Assembly: GCA_032164245.1 (NCBI GenBank)
Contig: JAVMKO010000010.1
Coordinates: forward strand, 45,778,848 to 45,842,847
Length of the DNA stretch: 64,000 bases
Direction of reading: 5' to 3'
Source of the DNA: Sternotherus odoratus
Lineage: Eukaryota > Chordata > Testudines > Kinosternidae
Numbering within the stretch: position 1 is the first letter of the stretch; every line of letters begins with the position of its first letter. This document shows positions 1-14,200 of this stretch, piece by piece. Made by a program: the position numbers and the translations under genes. Under the pieces are notes generated by a model. The model searched no databases. It had not been told where the DNA came from and was given only the letters and a program-made list of their open reading frames with translations.

Positions 1-1914
1 AGTACACACACTCGTGCTAAATTAAATTGATATGAGTATCAAGATTGCCATTTTTGTTCAATGAACACTTTGATTGAAGCCCAGTATGAAGCTGTGTATT
101 GTCATCTCTAACACGAATACTGACCTGTGCATAAGCGCCACTGAAATAAAAAGCTAGTTTCTAGAATAGCTAGAACAGCTAGTACTGCATCCGTGGGCAA
201 TTACAAATTGAAACCTTCTACCAGGCAGACTAAATGTTAAAATCGTATGCACAAAAGCTTACAAATAGAGAAGCATTACTTTAGGAATTCATGTACATTT
301 ATATCTACCCATTATGTAGTACACACTATGGGCATGCAATCTACTGCTATTGGTACACAACCTTCAGTGAGAGACTGATCCGGTCAGAAAATTTCAGCTA
401 AAAATATAGAAAACTTTAATAATCACTTGTGAGATACTTTGATGATTAAGAATATGCGATGTAAAAACATTTCCTGTCAGCATATTGGAAAAGTGATATT
501 TGCTATTTTTGCCACATGCTAAACAGCTTCATCATTTTTGGAAAAAAGATACTTGGCCATGCAACATCAATAAAAATCTTTTAATATGCTGATATTTGGT
601 AGCTTTGACCAATAAACACCACATTATGGTGTTGTAATTAACAGTAAAAGGCTGTAGTCAGTCATGTTGCAGTGTTTCTGGAAGTGCAAACACGACACTC
701 ATTTTGGGTACCACTGCTTCACCTCATCTCCAGACTTACAGAACCACATGACAGCTCCCCATCATACCTCACCTAAATGTACTGTATGTACATTAATGTA
801 AATCATTAATAATAAATGATGTCTGTTTACAGACAACTCCAAAAATATGACCCTTTTTTGGAGAACAGCCACTTGCCAACCAGTTATAGATGCTGGAGAT
901 TGCTCTCATCCCCAGTGCACCAGGGCAAGAGGGGAGACTAACCTGCTTGGAGCATTAGGAAGGTTTCTAGTCAGGTGCTGCTAGTTACTGCAGTGCCTGT
1001 ATTACATGTTCACTGAAAGACTTACAAGTCGCTTCCCAAGTTATTCATCAACATATCAGGGTGAAGCTCCCCAGGAGGGCGACAGGGGGTGTATCTGACC
1101 TTCCAGCACGGGCTATTCACTCTAGTGCAGTAGTGTCCAATATGTTCACCACTAGGCACATGTATCTACTAGGCTATTGAATTGTGGCTAATGCATGTGG
1201 CTTTTTTATAATGTGGCTATAAGAAAAATTCAAAATCACAAGTGTGGCTATCATTGAAATTCTGTTGGACACCCCTATTGTTTTGCTAGGTCACAGGAAT
1301 GGAGAAACACATTTTAGTTGCCATCACCCAACAGAGAGCCTGTGACTTCTGAAAGTCCTGGCAGAGTAGTGACTTGAACCAAAGTGTCTCAAGTCCCAGG
1401 CCAATGTCTTAACGACTGGACCATCCTTCCTCCCTTGCTAATGTGAGCAGCCCCCTGCTTCTCTCAGCTGTTTGGCAGGCTCTGCAATCTGGAGTTTTCA
1501 GAGATAGCTGGGTCAGGGGTGTTGGGAAAGCTCAAGTTCTTTCCCACTGCCTCCCACAGACTGGGCTTTTCTGCTCTGCTGTGACTAAGAAACAGTGACT
1601 AAATAACAGGTCTTGGGCCCCAAGTCAGGGCACTTGTCTTCCCCACAGCTCCAGAGCCAGCTGGCAGGACATGCTAGATACAGAAGGGCAGAGCTGTAAA
1701 ATTCTTTGTGAAACTGAAAGATGAAAAGCAAAGCATGGGGAAGTTCTCCCATGGCTCTGTAGCTCCCCACCAACTCCCGACCTCCCCAGGCCTGCCCCTG
1801 TAGCTCTATACTCCCCAGACAGCTCACGACCAGTATATGTGCATGCATGGCAGGGCAACTATAGAGAGAAGATGCCAACACAAAGGCGACAGTTTACATG
1901 GGAGCACACTGTAC
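1..1914 (-). other. PGAP6 intron 6 (partial)
   Basis: No exon was recognised here. It holds a MITE-like segment (1128-1277) and, around 1330-1430, an antisense MIR- or tRNA-like fragment ending in a cactgg-accat type motif. The rest is unremarkable AT-rich DNA. Confidence 0.6.
1128..1277. mobile_element. MITE-like element, hAT type
   Basis: The ends form an imperfect inverted repeat: CAGTAGTGTCCAA at the left and TTGGACACCCCTA at the right. This resembles the CAGGGGTGTCCAA ends of hAT non-autonomous elements. I could not see a convincing 8-bp target duplication. Confidence 0.5.
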
Positions 1915-2264
1915 CTCGTTCAGCAGCAGGTTCACCACCAGGGTGCCTCCACTGTCCATGCCTGTATTCAAGTTGAAGAGGAGCAGCGTGGGGAATTCAG
2001 AGTGGACAGGAATGCTGGGCCCATTTATGACTCTGAACCTCACAGAGGCAACGTCCAGGTCCTCGCGGATGATGGGCTGATTCTGGAGGCAGAAGGTCCC
2101 TGGATCGGATGCATTGTTTGCAGCACCCACTGTGGGTAGAGTGCTGTTCCCCAATGTTCCCGGGGTGCTGGCATTGGAACCCCTGCCCAGGGCTGGAGTG
2201 CTCTGGCTCTGATTCAGGCTGTTGTAGAAGTTAAGGAATGAATTGGTGCTCCCCGGCTTGCAAG
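1915..2264 (-). CDS. PGAP6: PGAP6 exon 6
   Basis: The acceptor is CTGCAG and the donor GTACAG. The 350-nt exon holds a long Ser/Thr/Asn-rich stretch with several sequons, then [20 protein letters not shown] and LNTGMDSGG, as in the family. The Ser/Asn-rich stretch is the least conserved part. It ends in phase 0; the next exon is left of position 1. Confidence 0.92.
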
Positions 2265-5200
2265 CTGCAGAGCAACGAGGAAAGGAGGGAAGGTTAACGT
2301 GTCCGAGACCAGCATGAGCACACCGCTCATTGGAACTGGAGGACTTTGCTTAGGGCCTGGTGATGCTGCTGCACTGGTGGGCAGGGTCGGGGGGGAGGGT
2401 TAAATCTGCCTTGAGCCCAGTTATAGAACCAGGAATAAACCCCAAAGTGTGGGGGCACAATCTGAACTGTGACACTCAGTGCTCTACTCGCTTTGGCAGC
2501 AGGTCACCACTACCAGGTACCCACAGGGACCAAAGTGTCCCATTACTGAGCTCAGCTCCTTCCCCCACCTCCCAAGCTGTGTCTTCTGCAACAGCAAGAG
2601 AAACTGCTTCCCTGCGAGCACCCAGGACTATGCTCTTTTGCCTCGAGAGCCCACCATCTGCTGCAGAAGGCAAAGCCCCCAGAGCCCTCTTATCAGGTGG
2701 GAGAAGAAAGTTTCTAAAGGCTAATTTGTTAAGAGCTTTCCAAGGATCAGGTAAACTCCCCAAAGTGAAACCCAGTTCTGAGAGCCAAACCAGTCTTGGG
2801 CCCCCAATAGGGCAGTGGCCTGCCCCCCATCGCTCAGAGACCAGGCTCACTGCCGAGCTGCCAAACGGCCAGCAGACGGTTATTGCCTCAGTGCTGGAGG
2901 GGAGAGGCTGCCTCTCTCCCCGCAGTGCCCTGAGCTAGCCTCTGCCACCCCAATGGCCTTTGAAGGAGTCTGTGGCTGAGAAACCCTGGGCTCTTTTGAA
3001 TTCCCGACATAGTCTTCCACCCAACAGAATCAGCTGTAAGCACCCTGCAGGGAGGCCTCCCGCCAGTGGTCAATCATTTAACAAGCTGCAGCATACACAA
3101 GGCACAACTGGATCCCAGCCTCCTGGGAAGTCTGAATGGCCCAGTCATGCCAGGCAGCAGGGATACGGGGGACAGTGACCCACACAATTACATCCAGTCA
3201 CACAGTATAGGCTGTCCCTCCCAAGACATGGGGCTTGTCCCATCTCCATTCCCCCCACCTGCCCCCAGGAAGAGCACAGGAGCAAGCCAGCCTGTGCTGG
3301 TGAAAGCCCAGTGGAGACCTGTGCACAGTGGCCCTTCTCCACATGGCTGGCAGCATCCAAGAGCACACCTGTGAAGGAGGCAATCATCTCAAAGGAGACG
3401 CTGGCGTTGGCAGTCCCCCGATTCTCTACCATGATCTGCAGCCACTTCTCCCACGGGGGCGAAGGGAGGACCAGGCTGCAATTCGCTGTCCCCGTGCAGC
3501 TGAGGATTTTCTGGAAGGACTGCGGCAGCATGATGGAGCCCAGCACGACCCGTATGGCACATGTCTTTGTGCTGTTCACCACACAGCTCCGCAGTGTGAA
3601 GTGCATCGTGGCAGTGTACTCGGGGATGAAGATCCTGCAGGAATGGGACTCATCAACAACTCAACGCCTGCCCTCAACACAAGCCAGCCTGGGGCACTAG
3701 GGGTGGAGAAGGTCTGTAGCCCTAAAAAGTGAAATCCTCCCAGGGGGAGTCCAGAAAAGCTTTGGAGCCCAGCACAAGGTCACTCTGGTTTGTGTTGCTA
3801 CGGTCCTGTCCAGGATGGTGCATTGTAATGTGTAACTGTGTCTCTAAAAGCACCAGGAAGGAGCTCGTCTTTCCCCTCCTTCGGGGAATGGGGCCCTATT
3901 TAGCACAAACTCCCCCTTTGGTTCCAGGGGAACTATCACAGCTCTAGCTCGGTGCAAGGCAGCCAAGGGCCCTCAGATTCGTATGCACCTCTACTAGGCC
4001 AACACCTGTGGGAGAATAAAAGCCCCACCCGCAGCCCCATGCAATCTCTACTGTCATGCTCACTTACTTGACATGCAGTGGCCTAGCAGGCGAGGCAATG
4101 GTTTGCTGCAGGGGAGTGTCTGGCTCCAGGACAGGGACATCAACAAGTCTCAGCACAAACATATCCGGCTGGAATATATAGGCGCATGGAGTGGAAAAAC
4201 CCTGCAGGGAGAGCAGGAAGGCAGCTTAGCATTAGCTGCCAGAGATCACCAATCCAAAAACTGCTTTGTTGAGCGAAAAATCAGCCAGTGAAGAACCGAG
4301 CTATAACCAAGGGACCAGCACCCACTGCCCGCCCATCCTGACTCCCAACCAGTGCTCTCCTTCCCCTGTCATTGCCTGCGCACACAGTGACATCCTAGCC
4401 CAGGGGTTCTCAAAGTGGGGATTGGGGCCCCTTAGGGGGTCAAAAGGTCTTACATGGGGCTTGGGGGGGGCGGGGTCACAAGCTTTCATCCTCCACCCTA
4501 AATCCCGCTTTGCCTCCAGCATTTATAATGGTGTTATAAATTCCATGCCCAACCGCACAGACCATGGTGAACGGTTACCTCCATTCCTCACTAGGGGCAA
4601 GGGCTTCCCTTGCTGGGGCCCTCGGACTGGTGAAAGGATTCTGCACTCATGCCCCTTGTAGCCCTTACCTTCACTTCGATCTTGCCTGCAGCCTGAGGCA
4701 GGTGTGCAGCGATGAACCAGTCTCCGGCAGCTGGGGTGGTGATGTTCACAAAGGTGCTGTTCTGAAGAGTAATGCCCAGAGTCATGGTCAGGTTGTAGGA
4801 CGGGCGGACAGTTGCGTTCGAGGGAAACTGAGTGCCCAGTGGGTTAATGACAGGAGGGGCTCCGTAACTGAAGTGGCTGCAAGATAAAGCAGGGAAGGAT
4901 GCACATAAAATGCCATGCCCGCCCTCCAATAGCACAAGCACCTACAGCAACAGCTAGGCCAGGCTGGATCAACTGGGGAGCAGAAAGGAGGCAGCAGCCT
5001 GGCCCCAAGGAGAGCACTGAGCTGCAGGCTGAACTCCAGAGGTTGCCTTTCCCCCTCCCATTCTTGATCTGCTGGCAAGACCACTGGAGAAAAAGAAAGT
5101 GAGAACATTTCATTGGCCTGGAAAATAATTAAAGCATCAGAATGTGCTCAAGGGGTCTGAACTTAAGAATCACATTCCCCTCCAGCCACCAGGGTACTCA

Positions 5201-8200
5201 GTGTGCAAACCAACATGGGGGTGACATTTCAGCCAGAGCAGGACAGAGATCAGAGCAAGAGAGCAACCAGCATGTGTCCCCAGCACCAAGAGAAGATGGG
5301 TCTAGACACCAGTGACTGATTAAATTCAAGCAGTCACAGGCAGGAAGCTGGACTTCAGCAGCAAAGGAACATAGGAATTGCCAGGCTGAATCAGACCCAA
5401 GATCCATCTAGTCCAGTATCCTGTCTCAGACAGCAGACAGCACCAGATGTTTCAGAGGAAGATGCAAGAACCCTGCAGTCCCACTGTGGGTTAACATGCT
5501 TCCTTTAGAAGTCTCCTCCTAGCCCTAATAGAAGATGGCTTGAGCCTTAACATAAGAGGGTTAATTGTCCTTCCAAAACTATAACAACTGGATATTCTCA
5601 TTATCCATTAAGTGTCCAATTCCTCTCTGAATCTTGCTAAATTCTGGGCCTCAACAAAACCCTGTGGTGATTACCTGCTGTATGAAAGGACATTTCCTTT
5701 ATCAGTGTTGAATGTGTTCCCTTTTAAAGTAACTGACTATCCCAGTGTTGTAGTGTTATCAAACAGGAAGAACAGACACTCCCAATCTATCATCTCTAGA
5801 CAATTATTTGACTAATTTACATTACCTCTTACCCCTCTCCGCTCTAAGGGAACAATCTCAGTCATTTCAATCTCTCTTCACTGGAGAGTTTTCTCAGCCC
5901 CAATCATTCAGGTTGCTCCTCTCTGAATCTCTCTAATCCTGCAGTTTACTTTTTCCGATTGGGTGGCCAGTCCTGCCCATGGGATTATCACTATATGCCA
6001 GCAATGTGGGAAGAAGGGCTGCTCCCCACCACACCCTGGCTGTGGCTCCAATCCTGCCCCCACTCCCGGACCCAGATCCAAACCCACCTCCAGTTGTGCC
6101 CCCAGCCTCTGTCCCACATTCTCCCCAGCTCAAGCCACGACCCCACTCCTGGCCCCAAAAGGGCACGGACAAGGGGGCAAGGGGAAACTGCAACCCTCAA
6201 AGTTTGGGGACTGCTGATTTACACTGACACTGCATCAACTTTGACTTTCTGTCGCACATGGACATAGAGTTATTAAGCCAGTGCAGGGAGGCAGTTACAT
6301 CGACAGGAGCGAAACTGAAGAGTAGACACTTCCATAACTAGGTCCATGTAAGCTGCCTGTCATTGACCTAACTGCAGTGTAGACCAGACCTAAAAGTCTA
6401 CTTGGCTAAAAGTCTACTTCCCATCCCCATTGTCTGGAAAACACAGCTAATAACACAAGAAAAGCAGTTCTGTGAGCATTGTGCCTTCGAACAGAGGGCA
6501 GGCAATGCTGGCCAAAGCAGGTGCAGCTGGTATTAGACCTGTGCAAGCTTCCCCACTCAGTTGCACTACAATTCTGCATTCCCATCCCTCCCCTCCATCC
6601 CCATCCTGAGCTCAGCCAATGCATCTCTATCTACTCCTGTGGGAATTCTGTGCTAAACTAAAAATTCTGCACTAAAAATTTAAAAGTTCTGTGCACAATA
6701 TTTTTAAATTCTAAAAATTCTGCATATTTTATTTGTCAAAATAATGCAATATAATCACTCTAGTTTCAATTATTTTGGTAATTTATTTAAACTACAATAT
6801 AATTGATAATAATTATAATCTATAATAAACTATAATAATAATTGATAGAGAATAGGAGTGGGGAGAAAACCCCCTTGTTTAATAGTAATATAGCTAGGTT
6901 TTACCCTTTATTTTGAGTCAACAAATATATGCAGCCATATGCTCCATGTTACATCAGAGGCAACTGAAGAGCAAGTGGGAGCAGGGGAATCAAACTCACA
7001 ATTTATATTGGCTTCTGACCATCTTCAGAAAGGTCAGTAGCAAGCAGTTCCTGGAGCACATTTTGATAAGAAATTTTTTCAGCGCAAAAATTTAGACCAG
7101 TTCTAATCACTAAAGCACCATAAGCATTTATAAAGCCATACTGTCTTTTACACCAATCTGGCAATGTAAAGAAGCCGGTTTTATACTTCTGGAGGAATTC
7201 ACAAAGACAATGGGAATAAATCACTAAGCAGGCAGGCTGCTACATTCTGTTCTGCCTGAGGGGACAAAGCCTGCCCTACGCCTACCTCCTCAGAAACACC
7301 CCAAAGCCCTGCCTCTTCATGCTGAGCGTGCTGCAATAGCGAGTGAGAGGGACAAAGTGTCTCTCTTTCTCTTACACTCATCCACCCACTCCGCCCCATG
7401 GCAGTGATTTACGTCTCTACCAGCTGCTCCAGATGCCCAAACCAACCTGCCTACATTGCTGGGAAAGGGCATATGACTTCTCTTGCATCTTCCCTTTGCA
7501 TCCCCTCCAGAAGTCATTTATTTCTGCGGGGAAGCAAATAAATCTGTAGGGGACATGAAATCTGTGCACGCACAGTGACACAGAATTCCCCCAGGAGTAT
7601 CTATCATGACCTGCAACAGCCAGTCCTGCTCCCAGCTCTGCTGATGCAGTTCAATGAGCCCTCCCACAAGCTCTGCATGTGCATATCATTTGCATGTTAT
7701 GAGAAGGAGTAAATAGCACTTCCTTAATTACTTTCTCCACATCAGTCATGATTTTATAGACTATCATATCCCTCCCTTAGTCATCTTTTCCAACCTGAAA
7801 AGTCCCAGTCTTCTTAAGTTCTCCTCATAGCAGCCATTCCGTACCCCTAACAATTTTTGTTGCCCTTCTCTGAATTTGTCTAGTTTCAGACTCCTGCACT
7901 GGGCAGCACAGCATGGGGAGGAGGTGACCAGCCGTCTGTGGAAAAGGAAGTGGTTCAGGAATAGTTAGAAAAGCTGGACGAGCACAAGTCCATGGGGCCG
8001 GACGCGCTGCATCCGAGGGTGCTAAAGGAGTTGGCTGATGTAACTGCAGAGCCATTGGCCATTATCTCTGAAAACTCATGGCGATCAGGGGAGGTCCCGG
8101 ATGACTGGAAAAAGGTTAATGTAGTACCCATCTTTAAAAAAGGGAAGGAGGAGGATCCAGGGAACTACAGGCCAGTCAGCCTCACCTCAGTGCCTGGAAA

Positions 8201-11200
8201 AATCATGGAGCAGGTCCTCAAGGAATCAATCCTCATGCACTTAGAGGAGAGGAAAATGATCAGGAACAGTCAGCATGGATTCACCAAGGGCAAATCATGC
8301 CTGACTAACCTAATTGCCTTCTACGATGAGATAACTGGCTCTGTGGATGAGGGGAAAGCAGTGGATGTGTTGTTCCTTGACTTTAGCAAAGCTTTTGATA
8401 TGGTCTCCCACAATATTCTTGCCAGCAAGTTAAAGTAGTATGGGCTGGATGAATGGACCATAAGGTGGATAGAAAGCTGGCTGAATCGTCGGGCTCAACG
8501 GGTAGTGATCAATGGCTCCATGTCTAGTTGGCAGCCGGTATCGAGCGGAGTGCCCCAAGGGTCGGTCCTGGGGCCGGTTTTATTCAATATCTTTATCAAT
8601 GATCTGGAGGATGGGGTGGACTGCACCCTCAGCAAGTTTGCAGATTACACTAAACTGGGAGGAGTGGTAGATACACTGGAGGATAGGGATAGGATACAGA
8701 GGGACCTAGACAAATTAGAGGACTGGGCCAAAAGAAATTTGATGAGGTTCAACAAGTAGAAGTGCAGAGTTCTGCACTTGGGACGGAAGAATCCCATGCA
8801 CTGCTACAGACTAGGGACCAAATGGCTAGGCAGCAGTTCTGCAGAAAAGGACCTAGGAATTACAGTGGATGAGAAGCTGGATATGAGTCAACAGTGTGCC
8901 CTTGTTGCCAAGAAGGCTAATGGCATTTTGGGCTGTATAAGTAGGGGCATTGCCAGCAGATCGAGGGACGTGATAGTTCCCCTCTATTCAACATTGGTGA
9001 GGCCTCATCTGGAGTACTGTGTCCAATTTTGGGGCCCACACTACTAGAAGGATGTGGAAAAATTGGAAAGAGTCCAGAAAAGGGCAACAAAAATGATTAG
9101 GGGCCTGGAGCACATGACTTATGAGGACAGGCTGAGAGAACTGGGATAGTTTAATCTACAGAAGAGAAGACTGAGGGGAGGTTTGATAGCTGCTTTCAAC
9201 TACCTGAAAGGGGGTTCTAAAGAGGATGTATCTAGACTGTTCTCAGTGGTAGCAGATGACCAAACAAGGAGTAATGGTCTCAAGTTGCAGTTGGGAAGGT
9301 TTAGATTGGATATTAGGAAAACCTTTTTCACTAGGAGGGTGGTCAAGCATTGGAATGGGTTACCTAGAGAGGTGGTAGAATCACCTTCCTTAGAGGTTTT
9401 TAAGGTCAGGCTTGATAAAGCCCTGGCTGGAATGATTTAGTTGGGGATTGGTCCTGCTTTAAGCAGGGTCCTCCAAAGGTCCCTTCCAACCCTAATATTC
9501 TATGATTCTATAATTCTATGAACTTCTAGTCATTAAATCATGTAATACCTTTGACTGTTAGATTGAAGAATCCTTATTAAATATTTGTTCCCCATGCAGA
9601 TACTTATAAATGGTGATTAAATCACCGGTTAACTTTCTCTTTGTTAAGATAAGTAGAAAGAGCTTCTTGAGTTTATTCATCTCTTGGATCAGATCGTGTG
9701 CCACTTAGGACTAAAATAAGAATCACCTTTCCCCTTGTGTATTCCAGGACTAGCTTCTCGAAGAAGCATTCATTTACAGTGTTTAGAAATTTAATCTCTG
9801 CATCATGTCCTAAGGTGACATATACCTAATCAATATATTGATAGTTGAAATCCCCCATTATCATCAGGCTTTCTGTTTTTGTAACCTTTCTAATCTGCCT
9901 GAGCATTTCTCTATCACCATCACGATGGTCAGGTGGTCAGTAGATTATGCCTACTGTTATACTCATTACTCAAGCATGGAATTTCTATCCATAGAGATTC
10001 TATGGTACAGTTTGATTCATTTTAAATTTTTACTATATTTTACTCTATGATATCTTTCACTCCTCCGCAGCATGACTACTCTGGCATTCCTGTATATTTT
10101 GTATCTGTATTACCATGTCCCATTGATTATCATTCCACCAAGTTTCTGTGATGCCTATTATATCAATATCCTCATTTAATACCAGATAATCATGTTCACT
10201 CATCTTTGTATTTAGACTTCTAACCTTTCTATTCAAACTGAGATTTCCCCGTTTATGCATCCAATTATTGCATTACCCCTTTTGGCCACAGCCTTGCATG
10301 GGAAGCTCATGTTTAGTGGATTATCCACCATGACTCCCAATTCTTTTTCACACTCACTGCTTCCTAGAATACAGTCTCCCCATCCTGCAAGTATGGCCTA
10401 CAGTCTTTATTCCTAGCTGCAAACATTACATTTAGCCATATTAAAATGCATTTTGTTTGCTTTTGTCCAGTTTACCAAGAGAACGAGATTGCTCTGTATC
10501 AGTAACCTGTTCTCTTCATTATCCACAACTCCTCAATTTGTGTGGAATCTGCACACTCTACCAGTGATTATTTTACGTTTTCTTTCAGGTCATTAATAAA
10601 AATGTAAATGGCATAGGGCCATGAACTGACCTTTGTTGAATCTCACTAGAACCACACCCCCTTGATGAGGTAACAAAGAGTGTCCTGTGGCACCTTAAAA
10701 TCTAACTAAAGTATTGGAGCATAAGCTTTCGTGGGCTAATACCCACTTCGTTGGATGCAAGCAGTGGAAGACGAAGTGGGTATTAGCCCACGAAAGCTTA
10801 TGCTCCAATACTTTAGTTAGTCTTTAAGGTGCCACAGGACTCTGTTACCTCTGCTATTCCAGACTAACACGGCTACCTCTGATTCTTGACCCCCTTGATG
10901 AGGAGTCCCATTTACAATTACATTCTAAGACCTATTAGTTAGCTTTTAATTCATTTTGTGTGTGCCATGTTAATTATAGTTTTTTAATCACATCATGCAG
11001 TAACAAGTGAAATGTCTTACAGAAATCTATTACATCAACATTATTATCTTTATCAAACTTATAGTCTCATCAAAAACAGATATCAAGTGAGTTTGATAGG
11101 ATCTATTTTCCAAAAATCCATGTTAATTACCATTAATTATATTACACTCCTTTAATTCTGGACTAATGGGACTGCAGAGGGTTAGAATGGCAGGTATTAT

Positions 11201-14200
11201 ACAATGTGGTCTCTAGAAGCTCACCATCTTCTCACTGCAGTACTGGTCACAACAGCACTTGCTGGGACAGAGACCTATTAAACCATCCAGTCCAACCATA
11301 CCAAACCTTTTGAGACACCCTTCATTACCAGACTAAGACCTCAGCTGTGCCACCCAGTGCCCAGTGCCTGCCATTCAATGGTGCATTGTGCCCAAACTTA
11401 CAGCTGCCAAAGTGGCACTGTGGGTCAGAGCTCTAGCAGTTGGATGGGAGGTGGACGGTAGTAGTCCAGTAAAATTGAGCTCAGAGACTAATCAAGCTCA
11501 GGAGAAGACTAAAGCAACAGCCCTCAAACAGCCTGAATCCACAGTGCTGGGAAGCCCAGCTAGATCCTACCGGCTGCCTGCACACTTGTCTGCGCAATCA
11601 CACAGAATCCTTTGACTTTGGTCCTTTGACTTTGGTGAAGTGTTGCAAAGTTACAGTATTGAGAGGTTACAGCTTTCCTACTACAGCAACGCTTCTGGAA
11701 ACAGACAGGCCCTCTGAAAACCCAAAGACAGGGGGTACAATGGGAACAATGTCCCCTGGGGACAGATAATGGTTGTGACAGACTAGGGCCATCAGCCTAC
11801 AGGTGGCATCTCTCACTCTCTCCTGTTGCAGCTATTCCACTGTGTATAAATACACCGACAATCACTGGGCCAGAGACAGCAAGCAAGAATGACTCTGCAA
11901 TCGGTGGCAAGGGCTGCCATCTGGGAGGCGAGATACCCAAGTTCATGTCTTTTTTCCAATAACAATTTATACACAATGGAACAGTTTCCACAGGAGAGAT
12001 TGAGCCCCGTATCAGAACATCCTGTGGTTAGGGCACTCTCCTGCAGCGTGGAAAGATCCTAATGCACATCCCTGCTCCACACCTGGCAAAGGGAGGAACT
12101 GAACTTGGGTCTCCCATACCTCAGCCAGTGCCCTAATGACTGGGCTGCAGCTTATAAGGGGGACACTGCCACCACCTCCTCAAAAAAATTCTTTCAGCCA
12201 AAACTATTTGGTGAATGTGTGTCAAATTCACCGTTTCAGTTTGCTGAAAAACACATTACACATAGATTTTACATGCACAAAAAGCATACACAAGTGCAAA
12301 ACACAGGGAGGAACTAACCCTTCAAAAAATCAGGAGTTGCAGCTCAGGAAAATTCCCTTCTGGGCTGATAGCAGCCCCAAAGGAATTTTAAAGGGGGGGG
12401 ATGGGATTAGAATCAATGTACATGGGTGCCAGGTTATACATACACGGTGATCTCCATATTGGTGCACTCAGGTCCTTTTCCCTTGGATGCCTGCAGGAGC
12501 CAGCGCAGCAGAACCGTGTCCTCCGGCACCTGGAAGCGGAACAGCTTGGCGTTCCCATACCAGCTGTAGAATGACAGCTTCTGGGCACTCTGAGAGAAAT
12601 ACTCAGAGATGTACAGGAGGTCTGGAAGGGAGAGAGCAGAGCACAGGTCAGGGACCCTTCATGCAGGTTCTATCCACAGGGACGTGTGGGCATTCTAGTG
12701 TTGCTGAAAAGAACCCTGTTACTTCACCAACATTTTACACAGAACCCTGTGCTCTCACCTCCTGCCACCTTAGCCCTGCTCCCGTGAGAGGGACCGTCAA
12801 TATCGTCAGCATTAACCAGACACAGATGTCAATCTCACTAGTCCCATCACACTGCAAAATCACACTCATGCAGGTCAAGCGTTCAGTAGCCAGGATATGC
12901 CAGAGGAGGAGGAGGAGGAAAGAGCATCCTCCACACTGCCTAGCTGGATAGATACATTACATCACATGCAGTCTAGTTACAAGATAACATGGGGGCCAAA
13001 GTAGAAGGAAGGGGACCAAGAACTGGCGTGAAAGCCCCAATGGTGATAAAGTGGAGAGGCCATGGCTTATGTACTCAAAAACCCAGAATGCTGCATACTG
13101 TTTTTGTTGCAAACTCTTCCAGTCTAATGTTCCAGACACACTGGGTTCTACAGGAACAAAGGACTGGAAAAATCTGGCTAGAAATCTGGCATGCCATGAG
13201 AAGAGAGCAAATCACCAGAGAACATTCCATAGGTGGAAAGAGCTTGAGATAAGGCTAAGGTTAAAGGCCACCGTAGATGATGAGCATCAAGAAAGGATTG
13301 CAGCAGAGTCTCTTTACTGGCAAGATGTTCTGAAAAGGCTCATTGCCATTGTGGGAATGCTTGCTACCCAAAACCTAGCATTGCATGGCACTTCAGATCC
13401 GCTGTATGTGCCAAACAATGGAAACGTCCTTAAAATTGTGGAGCTGATGCTGTACTCCAGGAGCATCTAAGAGTCGTCACCATCCAAGAAATGTACACAC
13501 ACCACTATCTTGGAAAAACAGTTCAAAAGGAGATCACACAGTTACTGGCAACAAAAGTCAAACAGAAAATTGTGGCAGATTTAAAGTAATCAAGATATTA
13601 CTCTGTTATTCTGGATTGCACACTTGACATCAGCCATACAGAACAAATTACTTTAATGGTGTGTTTTGTAACAACAGAATCTAGTGAAAATGTCCTTGCA
13701 ATGGTGACTGTCAGGGAGTATTTTCTATAATTTATTGACCTTGATGATACTACAGGAACTAGTATGACAAGTGTGCTTCTTAAAAAGCTGGAAGTTACTG
13801 GAATTGCGATAGCTGACATGAGAGGTCAGGGGTACGATAATGGTGTCGAGAGTTAAATCCTCGAGCTTTTTTTGTCTCGTGCAGTTCTCATTCATTGAGT
13901 CTAGTGGTCAGTGATGCGGCATCAGCTTCTAGTGAGGCTGCTGAATTTTTTTAAATGTAATTCAAAGCATCTATGGATTTTCTCTGTGTCCACTCATCGA
14001 TGGCAAATTTTGAAGCAATATCTGGGAACATCCTCTCTGTCACTGAAACCACTGAGTGTCACACAATGGGAAAGTCGAGTGGAGGCAATAAAGCCTATCA
14101 AACACCAAATTGGGAAGACAGAGGATGCCATAGTTGCCATTATGGAGGATAATACCATGAGAGGAACTGTTTGTGGGAGAACAATGGCAGATGGGAATGG

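Noticed and set aside
2360..2938. 192-codon plus-strand frame
   Set aside because: Antisense within PGAP6 intron 5; no recognisable protein features.
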